Below the pieces are notes generated by a model. It did not search any database, was not told the origin of the DNA, and saw nothing but the letters and a program-made list of their open reading frames with translations. This document shows, piece after piece, positions 59,419-64,000 of a DNA stretch of 64,000 nucleotides (position 1 is its first letter; each line of letters begins with the position of its first letter). The stretch is taken from NCBI GenBank assembly GCA_964410285.1, contig CAYPFR010000007.1, positions 129,909 to 193,908 on the forward strand, read 5' to 3'. Origin of the DNA: Fretibacter sp964410285. GTDB lineage: Bacteria > Pseudomonadota > Alphaproteobacteria > Caulobacterales > Maricaulaceae. A program made the translations under genes and the position numbers.

Positions 59419-60882
59419 ATGACCGACCCCCAAAATCCGGCACGTGATCTGCCGACAAAGCTTTCAAGCTTTGACCGGATTATGATCACCCTTTTGGGAC
59501 TAACGGTGATTTTGGGACTTGGCGCGGTTGGGAATATTCCCTTCCTCAGCGCGCTTGCAGCAGGCTTTGTTTATAGCGCAGCCGTGCAGATTTATGGCCG
59601 GATCAAGCGGGCGCGCGACCTGCCTATTAACGCGCAAGGCCGCAGCGGCGAAGACGCGCTGTTATTTGACCAGCGCGTTATCGCCGATAGCTTATCGGAA
59701 GCGGTCTGGATCGTTAGCCCGCAGGAAAAAATTATCTACGCCAATGCCGCTTCGAAAGCCTTGTTTCGGGAAAACCGCGCAGGCCGGCGCCTTGCCACAG
59801 TTATGAGAGAACCTGCCGTGAGGGCTTTGGTGAAAACCGTGCTCGGCGGCCAGATGGCCGAACCGGCGGACTACCAAATTGACGTGCCTATTCACCGTGC
59901 CTTTCGCGTAAATGCCGCCCCCATTGAAGTCGAGCGCGAGGACGAGCCGCCGCGCCGCTACGCTATCCTAGTGTTTTACGACGTCACAGACCTCGTTAAA
60001 TTCGCGGCAACTCAGGGCGATTTTCTTGCCAATGCATCCCATGAACTCAAAACGCCTATCGCCTCGCTTCTTGGATATATTGAAACCTTGCGTGGCCATG
60101 CTAAAAATGATGCCAAAGCACGGGAGAAATTCCTCGGGATTATGCAAGATCAAGCCGAGCGGATGCAGCGCCTGATTAGCGATCTTCTCTCTCTACGGCA
60201 GATCGAGCAAAGCGAACATATCGCGCCTGGCGGCACAGCAAACCTCAAGGCCGCCGCCGAATTTGCAGTTGATACGGTGACTCCGCTCGCGCGCGCGCGC
60301 GGCGTTGAAATCACGCTCACTGCCGCCGCGCCCGCTGAAGTCATCGGCGATCAGGATGAGCTGGTGCAACTCGCGCTCAATATTTTGGATAATGGCGTCA
60401 AAATGAGTCCGAAAGGGGCGCGCATCGAGATTGAGATCTCCGCCGCACCCAGTTGGCAAGTCGCCGACTTTATCGGCCCGCCCCTCGCGCCCGGTCATAA
60501 CAAGCGCCAGATCGTCGCTCCGCTATCCGCCTCGCAAGGCTATGCTTTTATGAAAATCACAGACCAAGGTCCGGGTTTTGCGGCCTCACATATCCCGCGT
60601 ATTGGAGAGCGCTTTTACCGCATTGCCGGTGACCGCGGTTCCAAAGACAAGGGTACAGGCCTTGGCCTTGCGATTGTCAAACATATCACTTTGCGCCACA
60701 GAGGCGGACTTTTGGTGGAAAGCCGCACAGTTGCCAAAGACGAGATGATACGCACAGCCGACCCCGAACGCGAGCCGCGAGGGGCGGCGAGACACGCCGT
60801 CGACGCCGCAAAAAGCCCGCGAACAGGCACGAGTTTTACCGCCATATTACCGCTCAAACCGGATAAAGACGCAGGCTTATAA
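59419..60882 (+). CDS. phoR: Phosphate-regulon sensor histidine kinase PhoR
   Basis: 487 residues. Two N-terminal membrane helices (IMITLLGLTVILGLGA; FLSALAAGFVYSAAVQIY) with no periplasmic sensor domain, then a PAS domain (SLSEAVWIVSPQEKIIYANA), HisKA with the phospho-His in ANASHELKTPIASLLGYIE, and HATPase_c with the N box DNGVKM, DQGPGF and GTGLGLAIVKH. A 20-residue insertion near the ATP lid is normal for this group. Works with PhoB and, through PhoU, with phosphate transport. Followed by phoU-phoB; no pst genes intervene. Confidence 0.92.
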   Translation: MTDPQNPARDLPTKLSSFDRIMITLLGLTVILGLGAVGNIPFLSALAAGFVYSAAVQIYGRIKRARDLPINAQGRSGEDALLFDQRVIADSLSEAVWIVSPQEKIIYANAASKALFRENRAGRRLATVMREPAVRALVKTVLGGQMAEPADYQIDVPIHRAFRVNAAPIEVEREDEPPRRYAILVFYDVTDLVKFAATQGDFLANASHELKTPIASLLGYIETLRGHAKNDAKAREKFLGIMQDQAERMQRLISDLLSLRQIEQSEHIAPGGTANLKAAAEFAVDTVTPLARARGVEITLTAAAPAEVIGDQDELVQLALNILDNGVKMSPKGARIEIEISAAPSWQVADFIGPPLAPGHNKRQIVAPLSASQGYAFMKITDQGPGFAASHIPRIGERFYRIAGDRGSKDKGTGLGLAIVKHITLRHRGGLLVESRTVAKDEMIRTADPEREPRGAARHAVDAAKSPRTGTSFTAILPLKPDKDAGL

Positions 60883-61015
60883 AGTCCCAAAGGGGGCATA
60901 TGGCCGGCGGGATAAGAATTTGATAGAACAAGGCCCGTAAATTGCAGGGCATCAGGGCCAAAGATCTAAAGGGCGCGCGATAAAATACACAGGCTTGAGA
61001 ATAGATTTCGCAAAA

Positions 61016-61044
61016 CTGTCTTAATTCTGTTACATAGCTGTCAC
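61016..61044 (+). promoter_or_regulatory. Triple Pho box upstream of phoU
   Basis: CTGTCTT (61016-61022), CTGTTAC (61027-61033) and CTGTCAC (61038-61044) are three direct repeats spaced exactly 11 bases apart, the spacing and sequence of PhoB binding sites (CTGTCAT with AT-rich 4-base spacers). Located 34 bases before phoU. Confidence 0.85.
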
Positions 61045-61077
61045 GCGAGTGATAAAAATATCGTCGAGAGGTTTATT

Positions 61078-61773
61078 ATGCAACAAGCAGAGCACATAGT
61101 GCATGGATATGATGAAGACTTGAATGCATTGACAAATGCCTTGTCTGAAATGGGCGGAAATGTGGAATCGATGATTGATGACGCTGTGCGCTCTATCAAG
61201 AAACGCGACTCGGCCCTCGCCCGCCTTGTCATTGAACAAGACGCGGTCGTCAATAATCTACAAGAAAAAATTGACGCAGATGCACTGCGGATGCTTGCGT
61301 TGCGCCATCCCATGGCCGCGGATTTACGGCGCGTGATCGGAGCCATACGCGCAGCCAATGATCTGGAGCGGATTGGTGATTTGGCCGAAGGCATCGCCCG
61401 CCGCGCACTCACGATTAACGAAAGCGAAAAGGTCGAGCTGGCGCAGGGTGTCTCTCGCATGGGTAAGCTGGTCAAAGCCCAGCTCAAGCTTGCGCTTGAC
61501 GCCCTGCTCAATGATGACGCCGATACGGCTGTCAAAGTCTGGCTTCAAGACCAAGACGTTGACGCGCTCTACGCCTCGTTGTTTCGCGAACTGCTCACCT
61601 ATATGATGGAAGATCACCGCAACATCCAAGCCTGTACGGGGCTGTTGTTTGTCGCGAAAAACCTTGAGCGTGTTGGTGATCATGCGACCAATATTGCGGA
61701 AATCGTCTATTTCTCCGTCCATGGTCGTTCGCTTGTTCCCGAGGCTCTAGAGCGGATTGACGAAGACGCCTGA
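61078..61773 (+). CDS. phoU: Phosphate signalling protein PhoU
   Basis: 231 residues, two repeated three-helix halves. Family elements seen: LNALTNALSEMGGNVESMID, ALRHPMAADLRRVIGAIRAA, NDLERIGDLAEGIARRA in the first half and NIQACTGLLFVAKNLERVGD, HATNIAEIVYFSVHG in the second; the two ERxGDxAxN-like motifs bind metal. PhoU damps PhoR activity when phosphate is ample. Preceded by a triple Pho box, so probably PhoB-induced. Eighteen bases before phoB. Confidence 0.95.
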   Translation: MQQAEHIVHGYDEDLNALTNALSEMGGNVESMIDDAVRSIKKRDSALARLVIEQDAVVNNLQEKIDADALRMLALRHPMAADLRRVIGAIRAANDLERIGDLAEGIARRALTINESEKVELAQGVSRMGKLVKAQLKLALDALLNDDADTAVKVWLQDQDVDALYASLFRELLTYMMEDHRNIQACTGLLFVAKNLERVGDHATNIAEIVYFSVHGRSLVPEALERIDEDA

Positions 61774-61791
61774 TCCAAAGGATTCCTTTGC

Positions 61792-62487
61792 ATGAAGCCC
61801 TATGTTTTAGTCGTTGAAGACGAAGAGGCTATACTCACTTTGCTTGAGTATAATTTCGAAAAAGAGGGCTATGAGGTAGGCCTCGCATCTGACGGAGAGA
61901 TGGGGCTGTTAATGGCCAAGGAACGCACACCAGATTTCATTGTTTGCGACTGGATGATGCCAAAGCTCTCGGGGGTGCAGCTTTGCCGGCAGCTACGCAA
62001 ACATCCACAAACGCGCGCAACCCCGATCATCATGCTTACGGCGCGCGGGGAAGAAACTGATAAGGTCACAGGTCTGGATTTTGGCGCTGATGATTACATC
62101 GTAAAGCCCTTTTCCGTGCCCGAGCTTTTGGCCCGCGTGCGCGCGATTATGCGGCGCGCCGCGCCGAGCTTGCTTGAGGATGTTATTCGCCACGGCCCGC
62201 TTGAGATAGATATCAAATCAGTACGCGTGCGACACGGCGGGGAGGATATTCATCTCGGACCGACAGAATTTCGCCTGCTTGAGCATTTCATGCGCTCGCC
62301 CGGGCGCGTCTTCTCGCGCGAGCAATTGCTCGATACCGTCTGGGGACGCGATATTTATGTCGAGGCGCGCACGGTGGATGTGCATATTGGTCGGCTGCGC
62401 AAGGCCCTTAAAGGGCCCAGCGGCATCGACCCCATCCGCACTGTGCGGTCTGCGGGCTATGCCTTTGAACCTTCGGCCCTAAAATAG
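61792..62487 (+). CDS. phoB: Phosphate-regulon response regulator PhoB
   Basis: 231 residues. Receiver domain with acidic VEDEEA (10-14), phospho-acceptor D53 in FIVCDWMMPKLSG, and VKPFSVPELLARVRAIMRRA with the conserved Lys. A winged-helix OmpR-type DNA-binding domain follows (LGPTEFRLLEHFMRSPGRVF; VDVHIGRLRKALKGP). Binds Pho boxes such as that before phoU. Co-transcribed with phoU. Confidence 0.95.
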   Translation: MKPYVLVVEDEEAILTLLEYNFEKEGYEVGLASDGEMGLLMAKERTPDFIVCDWMMPKLSGVQLCRQLRKHPQTRATPIIMLTARGEETDKVTGLDFGADDYIVKPFSVPELLARVRAIMRRAAPSLLEDVIRHGPLEIDIKSVRVRHGGEDIHLGPTEFRLLEHFMRSPGRVFSREQLLDTVWGRDIYVEARTVDVHIGRLRKALKGPSGIDPIRTVRSAGYAFEPSALK

Positions 62488-62498
62488 GGCTTTTGAGG

Positions 62499-63050
62499 CT
62501 AGCGCGGGGCGCGCTTGGCCAAGATTCGCTGCAAGGTCCGGCGATGCATATTAAGGCGTCGCGCGGTCTCGGAGACATTTTTTCCGCAAAGCTCATAGAC
62601 GCGCTGAATATGTTCCCAGCGTACGCGATCAGCGGACATGGGATTTTCTGGCGGCTCTGGCGGCTGAACGCCGCTCGCGAGCAGCGCCTTGCAGACATCA
62701 TCGGCATCTGCGGGCTTGGCAAGATAGTCTACCGCGCCGCGCTTAATCGCAGAGACCGCCGTCGCCAGATTGCCATATCCCGTCAGCAGGACAACTTTAC
62801 AATCCGGGCGCTGGGCGTGCAAAATATCCACCATATCTAGCCCGTTGCCGTCTTCTAGCCGCATATCCAGCACAGCAAAGGCTGGTGTATTGAGCGCGAC
62901 ATGACTGCGGGCTTCTGCCACTGTTTCAACTGTTGTCACCGTAAAGCCGCGCTGCTCCATTGCGCGGCCAAGCCGCGTACGAAACGGACCATCATCATCT
63001 AGGATTAAAAGACTGGCATCATCTGGCAAATTATAATCTTTATTGGGCAT
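62499..63050 (-). CDS. ActR/PrrA/RegA-type redox response regulator
   Basis: 183 residues, the compact size of this family. Receiver domain with LLILDDDGPFR and phospho-Asp D62 in AVLDMRLEDGNGLDMVD, LLTGYGNLATAVSAIKRGAV, YLAKPADADDV; then a short linker and a Fis-like helix-turn-helix: RVRWEHIQRVYELCGKNVSE, TARRLNMHRRTLQRILAKRAP. It controls respiration and carbon or nitrogen genes with redox state through an ActS/RegB kinase, which is not in the window. It converges on phoB. Confidence 0.92.
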   Translation of the reverse strand: MPNKDYNLPDDASLLILDDDGPFRTRLGRAMEQRGFTVTTVETVAEARSHVALNTPAFAVLDMRLEDGNGLDMVDILHAQRPDCKVVLLTGYGNLATAVSAIKRGAVDYLAKPADADDVCKALLASGVQPPEPPENPMSADRVRWEHIQRVYELCGKNVSETARRLNMHRRTLQRILAKRAPR

Positions 63051-63222
63051 TTGATCCTTCTTGGCGCAGGTTTATTTCCACATCATATAGGAGATTAAGG
63101 TCATTTGCAAAAGAGGGCGAGGCGCCGTAGCGGCTATGCATTTTTGCAGGGACAATTAGGGGGCGGCTCGCGCATATAACTATTCCCTATGCAAGCGGGC
63201 AGGCGGGCTTTAAAACGCGGCC

Positions 63223-64000
<778 letters not shown>

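Overview
The window reads as a chromosomal contig end from an aquatic, Caulobacterales/Maricaulales-like alphaproteobacterium. The evidence is the CpdR cell-cycle response regulator next to an N-formylglutamate amidohydrolase, an ActR/RegA-type regulator, the RodZ-IspG pair, COQ7, a TruB-RpsO-PNPase block, PhoR/PhoU/PhoB, tryptophan-halogenase-family genes and a complete-looking type II secretion system (T2SS). Gene density is high and most genes have clear family motifs. The last 51 bases are all G and look like a sequencing or assembly artefact at a contig end.

Layout. 1-4.1 kb: two tandem tryptophan-halogenase-like flavoproteins (the first cut by the window edge), an exported TPR protein and an exported carbohydrate-binding-module-like protein. 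4.1-6 kb: two MscS channels. 6-11 kb: a Baeyer-Villiger-type monooxygenase, COQ7, DsbB, RodZ, IspG. 10.9-11.9 kb: an AT-rich ImmA/XRE pair that looks acquired, followed by a REP-like palindrome. 12-13.5 kb: N-formylglutamate amidohydrolase and MsrA. 13.5-27.3 kb: T2SS genes gspJ-K-L-M-C/N-like-D-I, then a separately expressed secreted protein of unknown function, then gspE-G-H-prepilin peptidase, with gspF on the opposite strand behind a methyltransferase. 27-33 kb: an alanine-type symporter, truB-rpsO-pnp. 33-40 kb: a TraB-like protein, Hsp20 with a RpoH-like promoter, a ROSE-type RNA thermometer and a structured 3' region, an exported methyltransferase-like lipoprotein, SCP2, lipase, HisN-like phosphatase, XRE regulator, amidohydrolase, CpdR. 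40-50.6 kb: tRNA-Val(GAC), a dicarboxylate-type symporter coupled to a lipoprotein carboxylesterase, nitrilase, HAD phosphatase, pyrophosphatase, RlmN, a DUF350-protease-extensin operon and a CelD-like acetyltransferase. 50.7-59.2 kb: M13 peptidase and a tripartite RND efflux operon. 59.4-62.5 kb: phoR, phoU, phoB without pst transport genes, with a triple Pho box before phoU. 62.5-64 kb: ActR and a truncated nucleotide-sugar epimerase.

How the genes work together. The T2SS block should export folded proteins from the periplasm, and the embedded 468-residue exported protein is a natural candidate substrate or surface product. Phosphate signalling (PhoR-PhoU-PhoB) appears autoregulated through the Pho box. 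The hsp20 gene shows two layers of heat control, transcriptional (RpoH-type promoter) and translational (ROSE hairpin masking the ribosome site), and its downstream region carries stem-loops with C-rich, anti-Shine-Dalgarno-like loops, which is the best candidate here for an undescribed regulatory RNA. All functional assignments come from motifs read by eye; no database search was run.
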